DNA of 10,116 nt, taken from the NCBI GenBank assembly GCA_007134175.1, contig SLLF01000054.1:1-10116 (forward strand), written 5' to 3'. The stretch is from Kiritimatiellia bacterium. GTDB taxonomy: Bacteria; Verrucomicrobiota; Kiritimatiellia; SLAD01. Shown here in pieces: positions 1 through 6,163 of the stretch (position 1 is the stretch's first letter; every line of letters begins with the position of its first letter). The notes under the pieces were generated by a model. The model was not told where the DNA came from, made no database searches, and saw nothing but the letters and a program-made list of their open reading frames with translations. Position numbers and translations under genes: made by a program.

Positions 1-1
1 A

Positions 2-1036
2 ATGAAGATGCGCGAGGTGCTGGTGTTTACCCGGGAATTGAGCGATCTGCTGGCGTCGGGTATGACGCTGGGTAACGCATTGAACACGCTGGCGCAGCGC
101 GAGACGGGTAAAGCGCAGGATGTGATCATTCCGCAATTGCGCGACGAGATTGTGCAGGGCGACAGCTTATCCGACGCCCTGGCTCGGCGACCGGAAACGT
201 TTGCGTCGCTCTACGTCAGCATGGTGCGGGCCGGAGAGGCCAGTGGCGATCTGTCCGGCGTGCTGGAGCGGTTGTGCCGCCACTATGAGCGGGCGCAGGA
301 GGCACGTGAGAAGGTGCTGATGGCGCTATCTTATCCCACCATCGTGATCGTCGTGGGGGTGTTGACTATCTTCTTCGTCATGATCTTCGTCGTACCGCGT
401 TTTTCGCAGATCTTTGCCGAGCTGGGCAGCACGTTGCCGTTACCGACGCAAATCTTGATCCAGTTCAGCTCGTTTTTGACCCGTTACGGGTGGCTGCTGG
501 CGCTCGTGCTGGTTGGTGCGTTTTTTGCCGGTCGCCATTACCTGCGGCAGGAAGAGGGGCGGTTGAACTGGCACCGCGCCCAACTGCGGTTGCCGATTAT
601 CCGCAACATCGTCAGTGCCGGGGCCTACGCCCAGTTTGCCCAGACCCTGGGTGCCTTGCTGCAGAACGGCGTGCCGGTGCTGCAGGCGTTGTCGATCGTC
701 GAAAGCACCATGGGAAACAGTGTGATTGCCCATGAAATCCGCAACGCGCGCGACCGGGTCACCGACGGCACCACGATTTCAGCCCCGCTGGCGGCCGGCC
801 GCGTGTTTCCTGTGCTGCTGACGGACATGCTGGCGGTGGGCGAGGAAACCGGCGATATGGCCGGCTCCCTGACCCATATTGCGAACCGCTATGAACACGA
901 GTTGGACCGCAGCGTCAAATTGCTTACCACCTTGATTGAACCTATATTGATTCTGGCCATTGCGGTCCTGGTCGGCTTTGTAGCCATCAGTATGTTGCTG
1001 GCGGTGTTTGATCTGACCAGCGGATTGAATGTGTAG
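2..1036 (+). CDS. gspF: T2SS inner-membrane platform protein GspF (5' partial at window edge)
   Basis: GspF is the polytopic core of the T2SS inner-membrane platform. It contacts the GspE ATPase and GspL and is thought to transmit motion to the growing pseudopilus. The visible 344 residues hold two repeats of the T2SSF domain. The first has the helix with AGEASGDLSGVLERL (about 77-91) and the second the matching AVGEETGDMAGSL (about 278-290). Three membrane segments lie at about 112-131, 162-176 and 311-334, the family pattern. Full-length GspF is about 400 residues. The first visible residues (REVLVFTREL) match the family's start of the first repeat, normally preceded by a short N-terminal domain of some 60 residues. 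The ATG at 2 is therefore probably an internal Met and the true start lies left of the window, although a short-form GspF starting here cannot be excluded. Family assignment is firm, supported by the gspG-M and gspD genes downstream. Confidence 0.93.
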   Translation: MKMREVLVFTRELSDLLASGMTLGNALNTLAQRETGKAQDVIIPQLRDEIVQGDSLSDALARRPETFASLYVSMVRAGEASGDLSGVLERLCRHYERAQEAREKVLMALSYPTIVIVVGVLTIFFVMIFVVPRFSQIFAELGSTLPLPTQILIQFSSFLTRYGWLLALVLVGAFFAGRHYLRQEEGRLNWHRAQLRLPIIRNIVSAGAYAQFAQTLGALLQNGVPVLQALSIVESTMGNSVIAHEIRNARDRVTDGTTISAPLAAGRVFPVLLTDMLAVGEETGDMAGSLTHIANRYEHELDRSVKLLTTLIEPILILAIAVLVGFVAISMLLAVFDLTSGLNV

Positions 1037-1059
1037 CGATGACGCGGGCGACAGCGGAG

Positions 1060-1065
1060 TATAAT
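1060..1065 (+). promoter_or_regulatory. Possible -10 box of an internal promoter for gspG
   Basis: A perfect TATAAT lies in the 49-bp gap between gspF and gspG, the longest spacer in the operon. The predicted transcription start would be near 1072, giving a leader of about 14 nt that still contains the ribosome binding site. No good -35 hexamer is visible about 17 bp upstream (CGATGA), nor an extended -10 TG, so support is weak. TATAA at 1060-1064 also pairs with TTATA at 1070-1074. An extra promoter here would make sense because the major pseudopilin is needed in excess, but that is inference. Confidence 0.3.
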
Positions 1066-1073
1066 CCTGTTAT

Positions 1074-1079
1074 AAGGGG
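1074..1079 (+). promoter_or_regulatory. Ribosome binding site that decides the gspG start
   Basis: AAGGGG directly abuts the first ATG (1080) and lies 6 nt before the second in-frame ATG (1086). Spacing favours 1086, which gives the usual MKK start of a prepilin leader. Confidence 0.6.
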
Positions 1080-1085
1080 ATGGAA

Positions 1086-1481
1086 ATGAAAAAACGAACA
1101 ACGATCGTTGGCCGGCAGGCCGGTTTTACCCTCATTGAAGTTTTGCTGGTAGTGGTGATTATCGGCATTCTGGTTGGTGTGGCCATTCCGCGCCTGGGCG
1201 GACGGGTCAGGCAGGCGGAAATATCACGGGCGCAAGCCGACATCCAAAGCATCGGCCTCGCCCTGCGCATGTACGAACTGGACAACGGCGAGTATCCGTC
1301 CAGTCTGGACGCACTGGTCAGCAATCCCGGCGCGCGTAACTGGAACGGACCGTACCTGGAAGGCGGCTTGCCGACCGATCCGTGGGGCAACGCCTATCTC
1401 TATACCCGCACGGAAAATTCGTATAGTCTGCGCTCGCTTGGACCGGACGGCGTCCAAAGCGATGCCGATATCACGAATTGA
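1086..1481 (+). CDS. gspG: T2SS major pseudopilin GspG
   Basis: GspG is the major subunit of the periplasmic pseudopilus. It is inserted in the inner membrane and processed and N-methylated by the prepilin peptidase GspO/PilD. The 131-residue protein has a 13-residue basic leader ending in Gly, then the class III cleavage site G|FTLIE with Glu at +5, followed by a hydrophobic helix (about 14-36). The C-terminal half shows hallmark GspG features: the segment with YPSSLDAL, LPTDPWGNAYLY, and near the end SLGPDGVQSDADI, which corresponds to the calcium-binding loop known in GspG. Length is slightly under the typical 135-150. The start at 1086 is chosen over 1080 from the AAGGGG spacing. It sits 49 nt after gspF and 11 nt before the chosen gspH start. 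Confidence 0.95.
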   Translation: MKKRTTIVGRQAGFTLIEVLLVVVIIGILVGVAIPRLGGRVRQAEISRAQADIQSIGLALRMYELDNGEYPSSLDALVSNPGARNWNGPYLEGGLPTDPWGNAYLYTRTENSYSLRSLGPDGVQSDADITN

Positions 1482-1492
1482 GCCGGGAGGCT

Positions 1493-2056
1493 ATGCACGT
1501 CCATTCAGATTCTTGCGGTCGCGGCTGGCTGGGTTTCACGTTGCTGGAAATCATCCTGGTGGTGGCCATTGCCTTGATCATCGCGGCGCTGGCCGTGCCG
1601 CTCTTCAGCCGGTCCTATCAAGCCGCCAATTTGCGGACCGCCGCGCGGACCGTGGTGACGGCGGGCCGGTATGCACGGAACATGGCCATCCTGCAGCAAC
1701 GCCAAGTGACGCTCTTCTTCAACACTGAAGCGGGCACCATTGAAATCGTGGCGCTGGAAGGCGGGGGCAGCCGTCAGTTGGACGCTTTTCTGGATGCCCG
1801 GCGCGGATTTCATATGCAGGAAGCATCCTTCGCCCCGGAAGTCCTGCGGCAACAGGAGCTGCCGGAGCAAGTGCAGATAATCGATTTCACTGCGCCCAGC
1901 CGCGACCAGCAGCTGGACGGCATTTACTGGGTCAATTACTTCCCCAGCGGCGTTAGTGATTCATTTGCCGTGCGCTTGAGCGGCCCGCAACGCCGTCGCT
2001 TTGTGCGGGTGGAAATCGATCACCTGGCCGGCACCACCACGACGACCTATGAGTGA
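1493..2056 (+). CDS. gspH: T2SS minor pseudopilin GspH
   Basis: This is a type IV pilin-like minor pseudopilin. Its place after gspG and its length (187 residues from ATG 1493) fit GspH, the linker between the tip complex and the GspG shaft. Visible: a 14-residue leader, cleavage site G|FTLLE with Glu at +5, a hydrophobic helix (about 15-37), then the GspH/FimT-like stretch of NLRTAARTVVTAGRYARN and a beta-rich domain (for example VTLFFNTEAGTIEIV). A TTG at 1478 overlaps the gspG stop and would add five residues (MSREA), but nothing like a Shine-Dalgarno precedes it. GGGAGG at 1485-1490 precedes the ATG with short spacing (2 nt), so ATG 1493 is preferred without certainty. The final codons overlap the gspI start by 8 nt. 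The globular part is divergent, so the H assignment rests on order plus the N-terminal half. Confidence 0.85.
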   Translation: MHVHSDSCGRGWLGFTLLEIILVVAIALIIAALAVPLFSRSYQAANLRTAARTVVTAGRYARNMAILQQRQVTLFFNTEAGTIEIVALEGGGSRQLDAFLDARRGFHMQEASFAPEVLRQQELPEQVQIIDFTAPSRDQQLDGIYWVNYFPSGVSDSFAVRLSGPQRRRFVRVEIDHLAGTTTTTYE

Positions 2057-2492
2057 TTGGCTCCATAATGGCGGTGACACCCCGCCGGCAGGGCAAACCG
2101 TTCCCGTGGGGCACCGCCGTGGTCTGACCTTGATTGAGGTCATGTTGACCATGGCCATCCTGGGGATTGCCGGCGTGGTTCTAGTCTCCGCCACCGCACA
2201 ATGCCTGGCCGTGATCCGGACCACCCGCCTCTACAACCAGGCACACACGCTGCTGGCGCGGGTGGATCTGGAGCATCCGCTCTTCGACGAGGATATCCAG
2301 GCCGGAACCGAGCGCGGCCGATTCAGCGGCAGTGATTTCCCGTCCTTCGAATGGGAGCGCCGGATCGACGTGGTGGGCGAGGAGGAGGACCGCCTGTTCG
2401 AAATACGCACCCGGGTCAGCTGGACGGAGCGAGGGCGCCGTGGTTATGAGGAGATTGTCTACTACCACTATGCGCCGGAGGAGGGCGGATGA
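2049..2492 (+). CDS. gspI: T2SS minor pseudopilin GspI
   Basis: GspI is a minor pseudopilin that, with GspJ and GspK, forms the pseudopilus tip complex. The 147-residue product has a 25-residue leader ending HRRG, cleavage site G|LTLIE with Glu at +5, a hydrophobic helix (about 26-46), and a small beta domain (FEWERRIDVV, LFEIRTRVSW, EIVYYHY) as in GspI. The ATG at 2049 overlaps the end of gspH by 8 nt and lacks an obvious Shine-Dalgarno, which suggests coupling to gspH translation. A GTG at 2106 would give a very short leader (six residues) and is less likely. Translation could also begin further upstream in frame, but that would lie inside gspH. The gene ends in an ATGA overlap with gspJ. 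Length and domain size are normal for the family. Confidence 0.88.
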   Translation: MSDWLHNGGDTPPAGQTVPVGHRRGLTLIEVMLTMAILGIAGVVLVSATAQCLAVIRTTRLYNQAHTLLARVDLEHPLFDEDIQAGTERGRFSGSDFPSFEWERRIDVVGEEEDRLFEIRTRVSWTERGRRGYEEIVYYHYAPEEGG

Positions 2493-3190
2493 TGCGCACG
2501 GGCCATACCGCCGCGCCGGGCCGGGACCGGTACGCTGGATTTACGTTTGTGGAGCTATTGGTCGCCCTGGCGATTTTGGTGGCGGCGTTTGGAATGGTCT
2601 TTACCATTTTTGCCACCACGTTGAGCGCCTGGCGCCGGGGATCGGACGCACTGGCCGGGATGCACCACGGCGACTTTGTTATGGATCAGCTCGTGCAGTC
2701 GCTCCGGTCAGCCGCCTTTTTCGATTCCGTCCCTGAATTTTATGCCTTCCGGCTGGATAAAAGGCAGGCCGGCGGTTCGCCCGGCGATTTGATAAGCTGG
2801 GTGACGACCAGCTCCGCCTTCATGCCGCTGGACCATCCTTTTGGCCAAGGCTTGCGCCGCATCGTGCTGACCATCGAACGCACCGAGCGGGGGGAATACG
2901 GGGTGGCGGTGCGCGCCCTGCCACATTTGTCCGAGGATGAGATGGAGGAGCCGGAGCCGTGGTTTGTCTCCACCCGTGTCCAGGGCCTGCGTTGCCGCAT
3001 TTTCGACGATGAGCTGGGACAGTGGCAAGACGATTGGGACGAGGAGGAGGCGATCCCTTCCTTGGTGGAAGTGACGCTGTATATTGCGGCGGAACAAGCA
3101 GGCGATCCGCCCGTGCGCCTGCAGCGGGCCATCCCGATCCCCATTGCCCCGGCGGTGACTAACCGGGTGGACTTCGTGGGGGGCGAATGA
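2489..3190 (+). CDS. gspJ: T2SS minor pseudopilin GspJ
   Basis: GspJ is a minor pseudopilin of the I-J-K tip complex. The 233-residue protein has a 17-residue leader, cleavage site G|FTFVE with Glu at +5, a hydrophobic helix (about 18-40) and a large beta-rich domain. Segments typical of GspJ are the helix continuation with MDQLVQSLRSA (about 65-75), LRRIVLTIER, and the C-terminal strand pair with VQGLRCRIFDDE and LVEVTLYI. The region from about 155 to 190 is rich in Asp/Glu (EDEMEEPEP and DDWDEEEA), more acidic than its neighbours. A purine-rich ribosome binding site (GGAGGAGGG) lies at 2477-2485 inside gspI. The start overlaps the gspI stop as ATGA. ATG 2492 is an alternative start one codon later. 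The stop overlaps the gspK start, again as ATGA. The assignment to J rests on size, order and N-terminus. Confidence 0.87.
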   Translation: MMRTGHTAAPGRDRYAGFTFVELLVALAILVAAFGMVFTIFATTLSAWRRGSDALAGMHHGDFVMDQLVQSLRSAAFFDSVPEFYAFRLDKRQAGGSPGDLISWVTTSSAFMPLDHPFGQGLRRIVLTIERTERGEYGVAVRALPHLSEDEMEEPEPWFVSTRVQGLRCRIFDDELGQWQDDWDEEEAIPSLVEVTLYIAAEQAGDPPVRLQRAIPIPIAPAVTNRVDFVGGE

Positions 3191-4212
3191 ACCGGTCGCG
3201 CACGCTACCGCAGTCAACCCAAACCGGTTCCGCGCTGGTGGTGGCGTTGTGGGTGATTCTGCTGCTGTCGCTGTTACTGGCTAGTTTCGCCTTCGACATG
3301 CATGTTGAAGCCGACATCACGGCGTACTATCGCCGCCGGGTCAAAGCGGAATATATCGCCCAATCGGGCTTGGCGCTGGCCAAGGTCATGCTCACCCGCA
3401 TGGCCGACGTTCAGGCCGACGATGTGGGTGTGGACGATGATGAGGAGGCGTTACTGACCGCCACCTATCGCTTGTCGCGCGGGGCGGCGGTTCGTGGGTT
3501 GACCCGCGAAATCGGGGAGGGGATCTTGTCGCTGGACATTGAGCCGGAAGAAGGCCGGCGGAATGTGAACCAGTTGTCCGACGAGGATTGGGAAGAAATA
3601 CTGGATCTCGCCAACGTGCCGCCGGAACGCTGGCCGGAATTGATCGATTGTTTCAACGACTGGACCGACGGTGACGATGTGCGCCGTCTGCATGGCGCGG
3701 AATCGGATGATCCCTTCTATGTTGATCGCGGTTATCGGGTGAAGAATGCGCCGTTGGATACCGTGGAAGAGTTGCTGTTGATCAAGGGATTTGACGAGGA
3801 GGTGGTGTTTGGCAGTCCGCGGGGCACGCCACCGGATGAAGCCATGGGAGGGATTGCTTATTGGCTAACGGCTTGGAGCCATGGTAGGGTCAACCTGAAT
3901 TCGGCATCACGGGAAGTGTTGTTGACGCTCCCTGGCATAGAGGAATGGGCGGTGGACGCGATCATGGAGCAACGCGTGGGCCTGGATGGCGAGCCCGGCA
4001 CGCGAGATGACGGGTTTGCCAGTGTAGACGAGGCGATCGGCTTGACGGGAATGAATCCGGCATTACGGGATCGGGTCACGGTGAGTGACGTGCATTACTT
4101 GCGGATAACGTCGGTGGGCGAGGTAGGAGGCGTGCGCAGCGCGGTTTGGAGCGTCTTGCGCGTTGAAGGCAATCAATTGATCCCCGTCTTCTGGCGGGAA
4201 GGACCGCTGTAA
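3187..4212 (+). CDS. gspK: T2SS minor pseudopilin GspK (tip subunit)
   Basis: GspK is the largest minor pseudopilin and caps the pseudopilus tip. The 341-residue product has a leader ending TQTG, then G|SALVVALWVILL, with no Glu at +5 (Val here). Lack of Glu5 is the known signature of GspK. The membrane helix is at about 15-37. The pilin core holds the K-specific helical insertion: EEGRRNVNQL (121-130), IDCFNDWTDGDD (153-164) followed by GAESDD (170-175), and GRVNLNSASREVLLTLPGI (233-251), a helix-hairpin-helix-like turn. An acidic stretch at about 77-88 (ADDVGVDDDEEA) and a DGEPGTRDDG loop (267-276) are possible calcium sites. The start overlaps the gspJ stop as ATGA, with a G-rich ribosome binding site just before it. 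A gap of 25 nt precedes gspL. Length is typical (about 320-350). Confidence 0.94.
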   Translation: MNRSRTLPQSTQTGSALVVALWVILLLSLLLASFAFDMHVEADITAYYRRRVKAEYIAQSGLALAKVMLTRMADVQADDVGVDDDEEALLTATYRLSRGAAVRGLTREIGEGILSLDIEPEEGRRNVNQLSDEDWEEILDLANVPPERWPELIDCFNDWTDGDDVRRLHGAESDDPFYVDRGYRVKNAPLDTVEELLLIKGFDEEVVFGSPRGTPPDEAMGGIAYWLTAWSHGRVNLNSASREVLLTLPGIEEWAVDAIMEQRVGLDGEPGTRDDGFASVDEAIGLTGMNPALRDRVTVSDVHYLRITSVGEVGGVRSAVWSVLRVEGNQLIPVFWREGPL

Positions 4213-4237
4213 GGTAGCGACAGGAAATGCGAAGGCA

Positions 4238-5626
4238 ATGACGCAACAGGAATACTTCACTGCCGTTTGGCAACACGGCGCCGAGCTTGAATGGACCACC
4301 CTCCGCTCGCGACGCGGGGTGTGCGAGCAGGTGGCCCGCGAAAAGCGCGCACTCGATGTGCCTGCCGCCACGGACGAAACGTTCGGCGCACGCCGTGCGG
4401 CGGCGATTGGTGCGGCCCTTTCCAGATTGAAAGGCTCGTGGAGCTTGGTATTGCCGAGCGACCGGGTGCTGCTGCGCATCGTGGACTTGCCGTCGACCGA
4501 TCCGGAGGAACTGGCCGGGATGGCGGAGCTGCAAGTAGACAAGTTTGCGCCTTTTCCCGTCGATCAAATGACCATTTCTTTCGAAGTTTTGGCGGTGGGC
4601 AAGGAATCCAGCCGGGTATGTGTCGCGGCTTGTCGTCGCGACACGGTGGAGGATTGGGCGGAGCGCTTTGCCGCTGTCGGGCGTCCCCCGGACCGTATCG
4701 ATGTCCTGCTGGTATGTCGGTGGCAAGCGTTACGTGCCGACGACCGTGTGCCGCCCAAAGGGCGGCACGCGTTACTTTTTCAGGATAGTGTTGGCGTGGA
4801 TTTGGTGGTGGTTCAGGACGGCGTGCCCGTGGTGATGCGGCCGCTGGGTCCGGGCCCGCAACCGGACGATGTGGAATTGCTGCAGGAACTGGCGGAAGAG
4901 GTGGGCTACACCCTGACCTCGCTGGAGTCTGAACGGGGGGGCGTAGCGACGACGTCCGTGACCCTGTTCCGAGCGACCGAAATAGCCATCGATTTGGCGA
5001 AACACCTGGAAAAGGAGTGTGGCATCCCCGTGCAGATTGAGGCGCTGGATGAGCGCCTGGTGCCTCAGGAGACGGCTGCGAAGCGGTTGGCTGGAAACGC
5101 CATGCTGGTGCTGAATTTGGCTTTGCCCGCTTGGCGTCATGCGGCCGCCGTGCGTGCGGGTCGCCAGCGCTGGTGGACTTGGGTCGGCGGGTTGGCCGCC
5201 TTGTGGATGCTAGGGGTGGGTATGCTGTACGTTGCGGCCGCGGTCGAAGGCGCCCGGGTCGAAACCCTGCGGTCCACTGTGGCGGGACTGGAAGGGCCGG
5301 CCGAGGAGGCCGGGGTCTTGCGTCGGCGCATTGCTTCCTTGGAACAGTATGCAGACCGCACCTATTCCGCTCTGGAAGTGTTACGGGAAGTATCGGCGCT
5401 GCTGCCGGACGGCGTGGAGTTGACTTCGTTTACCTACCGTAAAGGGGATCGAGTCAATATCCGCGGGGAAGCGGGCCGCGTGCCGCCGATCTACGATTTT
5501 TTCGAGGCGCTGGAAGCCTCCCTCTTGTTCGTCGAGGTGAGTCCGGAGGGCGTAACTCAGGCCCCGGGCGGCCGCCGCCGACCTGACTTCCGTCTGACGG
5601 CTCGCCTGCCGGGGGACGGATCATGA
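4238..5626 (+). CDS. gspL: T2SS platform protein GspL (PilM-PilN-like)
   Basis: GspL is a bitopic platform protein whose cytoplasmic domain binds the GspE ATPase and whose periplasmic domain pairs with GspM. The 462-residue product has a cytoplasmic actin-like region to about 305, with family-like segments SLVLPSDRVLLRIVDLP (69-85) and KFAPFPVDQMTISFEV (102-117). One membrane helix follows at about 312-336, preceded by basic residues. After a short coiled-coil stretch (340-380) comes a PilN-like ferredoxin-fold domain with LLPDGVELTSFTY (388-400) and IRGEAGRV (408-415). The first 40 residues lack a clear phosphate-binding motif, as in known GspL. GAAGG lies 2 nt before ATG 4238, so initiation spacing is poor and an upstream AGGA at 4223 may help. 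A terminator-like hairpin lies within codons 170-181. The stop overlaps gspM as ATGA. Alternative description: a fused PilM/PilN of a type IV pilus, disfavoured by the gspG-K context. Confidence 0.88.
   Translation: MTQQEYFTAVWQHGAELEWTTLRSRRGVCEQVAREKRALDVPAATDETFGARRAAAIGAALSRLKGSWSLVLPSDRVLLRIVDLPSTDPEELAGMAELQVDKFAPFPVDQMTISFEVLAVGKESSRVCVAACRRDTVEDWAERFAAVGRPPDRIDVLLVCRWQALRADDRVPPKGRHALLFQDSVGVDLVVVQDGVPVVMRPLGPGPQPDDVELLQELAEEVGYTLTSLESERGGVATTSVTLFRATEIAIDLAKHLEKECGIPVQIEALDERLVPQETAAKRLAGNAMLVLNLALPAWRHAAAVRAGRQRWWTWVGGLAALWMLGVGMLYVAAAVEGARVETLRSTVAGLEGPAEEAGVLRRRIASLEQYADRTYSALEVLREVSALLPDGVELTSFTYRKGDRVNIRGEAGRVPPIYDFFEALEASLLFVEVSPEGVTQAPGGRRRPDFRLTARLPGDGS
4745..4780 (+). terminator. 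Intrinsic-terminator-like hairpin inside gspL
   Basis: GTGCCGCCC (4748-4756) pairs perfectly with GGGCGGCAC (4760-4768) across an AAA loop. The stem extends outward through a T-G wobble (4747/4769) and two more Watson-Crick pairs (4746/4770, 4745/4771), giving about 12 bp. It is followed at once by TTACTTTTT (4772-4780). This has the form of a rho-independent terminator on the + strand, yet lies inside an intact reading frame, encoding residues 170-181 of GspL. A translating ribosome would normally block folding, so it might act as an attenuator when gspL translation fails. Function is inference. Confidence 0.4.
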
Positions 5627-6156
5627 ACTTGACCGTGCGCGAACAGCGCTTGGCGTTGATCACCCTGGTGGTCGTGCTGCTGGGCTTGGGCTATGTACTG
5701 GGAGAGTCGCGGTATGGCGCCTGGCGCGGGCATCGCCAGGAACGCGCGGTGTTGCAGCGGCGCCGGACGGCGGCGGAACAGTTGTTGGAGCGGGGGGGGG
5801 ACTTGGAACAGCGGCTACAGCAGTTGCGGGAAACGCTGCCGGTCTATCCGCGCGGTATGGACGTTACCGCCCAGTTGCTGCGACGCTTGCAGCAGGTGGC
5901 CGACGAGCATGATTTCCTTCTACTGCGGCGCGAGCCGGAACCGGAACGAGTGATCGGCGACCTCTTCGAATTGGCCATTAGTTGCACGTGGGAGGGTGAA
6001 TTGTCGGCTCTGGTCCACTTTCTCTATGCTTTACAGGCGCAGGGCGCTATTGTAGATGTAAGGCAACTGACCGTGGCTCCGGTGCAGGGTTCACCCGGCC
6101 GGTTGCGCGGCACCGTGACGGTCGATTTTGCCTACAGTCGCGAAGGAGAACCATAG
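5623..6156 (+). CDS. gspM: T2SS platform protein GspM (PilO-like)
   Basis: GspM is a bitopic inner-membrane protein that pairs with GspL in the assembly platform. The 177-residue product has a short cytoplasmic N-terminus, one membrane helix (about 9-26), a charged coiled coil rich in Gln, Arg and Glu (about 36-72), and a PilO/GspM-like ferredoxin-fold domain (about 76-172). That domain includes a helix with LVHFLYALQAQ (130-140) followed by the strand IVDVRQLTVAP. Sequence conservation in GspM is low, so the call rests on topology, length (160-180 is usual) and its place directly after gspL, with ATGA overlap. A ribosome binding site GGGGGACGGA at 5611-5620 precedes the start. A nine-G run at 5792-5800 encodes R57-D60 (RGGD), and the frame is intact as given. 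The gene ends 7 nt before the chosen gspD start. Confidence 0.84.
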   Translation: MNLTVREQRLALITLVVVLLGLGYVLGESRYGAWRGHRQERAVLQRRRTAAEQLLERGGDLEQRLQQLRETLPVYPRGMDVTAQLLRRLQQVADEHDFLLLRREPEPERVIGDLFELAISCTWEGELSALVHFLYALQAQGAIVDVRQLTVAPVQGSPGRLRGTVTVDFAYSREGEP

Positions 6157-6163
6157 CCGATTC

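Noticed and set aside
791..802. 12-bp palindrome GCGGCCGGCCGC in gspF
   Set aside because: Simple GC-rich codon use over Ala/Gly/Arg residues; such palindromes are common at this base composition.
2708..3217. Long - strand open frame (169 codons) opposite gspJ, and similar antisense frames elsewhere
   Set aside because: Antisense frames are common in GC-rich genes. This product shows no recognisable domain, and the + strand frame has clear GspJ features.
4227..4241. Mini reading frame (ATG CGA AGG CAA TGA) just before gspL, overlapping its start
   Set aside because: Only four codons. It could be a coupling leader, but nothing distinguishes it from chance.
4238..6156. The gspL-gspM pair as type IV pilus pilM/N/O genes rather than T2SS
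   Set aside because: The two families are related, but the flanking gspG, H, I, J and K genes, with a GspK that lacks Glu5, and a GspD-type secretin with N0-N3 mark a T2SS.
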